A stretch of DNA of 64,000 nt from Leucobacter triazinivorans. Its GTDB lineage: Bacteria > Actinomycetota > Actinomycetes > Actinomycetales > Microbacteriaceae. Below the pieces are notes generated by a model. That model had not been told where the DNA came from, did not search any database, and was given only the letters and a program-made list of their open reading frames with translations. Positions 63,340 to 64,000 of the stretch are shown one piece after another. The stretch lies in assembly GCF_004208635.1 (NCBI RefSeq), contig NZ_CP035806.1, positions 186,001-250,000 of the forward strand, read 5' to 3'. The position numbers were made by a program, and so were the translations under genes. How positions within the stretch are numbered: the stretch's first letter is position 1; each line of letters starts with the position of its first letter.

Positions 63340-64000
63340 CTATCCGCCGAAGCTCGCGGTGTCGCCCACCAATCGGGTGTGATCCTCGGGCACCGGGTCG
63401 ACCGCGGCGCGCGCGACCTCGGCCGCGAACTCCGACACGTTGTAGAGCTTCCCGGCCTGCTCGCGGCGCTCCTCGATCGCACCAGGATTGAGCCGGTTCA
63501 GCAGGGTCGCGGTGACCGTGCCCTCGATCATGTCGCCCGACACCACGGTGAAGCCGATCCCCCGCTCCTGCAGCTCGGGGACCCGCTCGCGAAGCGCGTC
63601 CTCGCCCGCCCGCTTCGAACGCGCGACCGGCTCGTACTCGGGCATCGTCGGCGTCGAGCGGATGAAGTGCGCCTGGTGGCTCGTGACGAAGACCACTCGC
63701 GACCCCTCGCCCATGAGCGGCAGAGCGGCGTCGAGCACCGAGAGCTGCGCGTCGCGATTGAGCCGCAGGGCGTAGTCCTCCCCCATGCCGCTCTCCATGC
63801 CCCCCGAGGCGTTGAGCACGAGGATGTCGAGACCGCCGAACTCCCGTCGCACGGCCTCCATCATGCCCGCGACCGAGTCGGGATCGGTGAGATCTGCGCC
63901 CTGCACGATCGCGCGCACGCCCAGTCCGCCGAGCTGGGCCGCGAGCTTCTCGGCGCGGGGAGCCTTGTTGCGGAAGTTGACGACCACGTCGGCTCCCGCC
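63340..64000 (-). CDS. Short-chain dehydrogenase/reductase (5' end outside window)
   Basis: About 220 C-terminal residues are visible, entering from the right edge. The frame continues to the boundary as AGADVVVNFRNKA, the second strand region of an SDR whose Gly-rich cofactor motif lies outside. LVLNASGGM replaces the usual NNAG motif; Ser is at VVFVTSHQAHF, and the expected YxxxK is represented by EYEPVARSKRAGE. The stop is TAG at 63340-63342. The substrate is unknown. Confidence 0.8.
   Translation of the reverse strand, partial: AGADVVVNFRNKAPRAEKLAAQLGGLGVRAIVQGADLTDPDSVAGMMEAVRREFGGLDILVLNASGGMESGMGEDYALRLNRDAQLSVLDAALPLMGEGSRVVFVTSHQAHFIRSTPTMPEYEPVARSKRAGEDALRERVPELQERGIGFTVVSGDMIEGTVTATLLNRLNPGAIEERREQAGKLYNVSEFAAEVARAAVDPVPEDHTRLVGDTASFGG

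Overview
The window looks like chromosomal DNA of a high-GC Gram-positive actinobacterium. The gene set points to Microbacteriaceae, possibly Leucobacter or a close relative, but the genus is an inference. Supporting markers seen here are WhiA and RbpA, OpcA beside Zwf, a bcc-aa3 respiratory branch with a two-heme QcrC, actinobacterial DUF3043 and DUF3099 proteins, many GTG starts (and two TTG starts), and very high GC. No phage, transposase, rRNA, tRNA or CRISPR array was seen. Nearly every gene is housekeeping; the main accessory patch is 4.0-6.2 kb.

Layout. 0-3.9 kb: end of whiA, sodA, pgk-tpiA, secG, rbpA; gap (GAPDH), often found beside pgk, is not here. 4.0-6.2 kb: three overlapping genes for a secreted protein and two lipoproteins of unknown function. 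6.3-11.0 kb (minus): tkt-tal-pgi. 11.1-14.3 kb: ctaB, a 5 x 19-bp tandem repeat, a methyltransferase, a MetB-like enzyme. 14.4-15.9 kb (minus): ctaA and a small membrane protein. 16.1-20.2 kb: sufB-sufD-Rieske ferredoxin-sufC-sufT. 20.2-24.9 kb: zwf-opcA-gnd-pgl. 25.1-26.7 kb: an ABC-F ATPase. 26.7-29.2 kb (minus): DUF3099, a Cys-containing small protein, SURF1 and a cutinase-like lipoprotein, all overlapping. 29.3-37.1 kb: fabG, a PEP-mutase/isocitrate-lyase family enzyme, serB, an ABC ATPase, rpmE2, an exonuclease, a hydrolase, an SpoU methyltransferase, a PAP2 phosphatase, trpF. 37.3-41.4 kb: a BCCT transporter, an M23 peptidase, trpD. 41.7-45.9 kb: ctaE-qcrC-qcrA-qcrB, converging on ctaC-ctaD-ctaF-GNAT-TetR (50.2-46.4 kb, minus). 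50.3-64 kb: HesB carrier, DUF3043, hisD-nrdR-pyrD, a two-part methyltransferase, an NAD(P)-binding protein, gltB-gltD and a truncated SDR gene.

How the genes fit together. Two themes dominate. One is central carbon flow: lower glycolysis plus almost the whole pentose phosphate pathway (Zwf, OpcA, Gnd, Pgl, Tkt, Tal, Pgi). The other is aerobic respiration: both halves of the bcc-aa3 branch, with heme O synthase (CtaB), heme A synthase (CtaA), the assembly factor SURF1 and the Suf/HesB iron-sulfur machinery that would feed QcrA and other cluster proteins. Glutamate synthase, hisD, trpD, trpF, MetB and pyrD add amino-acid and pyrimidine synthesis.

Regulation. Eleven genes carry a TAnnnT -10 hexamer (usually TAGnCTGG) whose last base lies 7 or 8 nt before the first base of the start codon, so their mRNAs are probably leaderless. 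The gltBD upstream region has two arrays of GTnAC/GAAAC-like boxes with an exact 11-nt period, resembling GlnR sites. A GTAAC-N6-GTTAT motif before the M23 peptidase resembles an MtrA site. Several strong intrinsic terminators mark operon ends.
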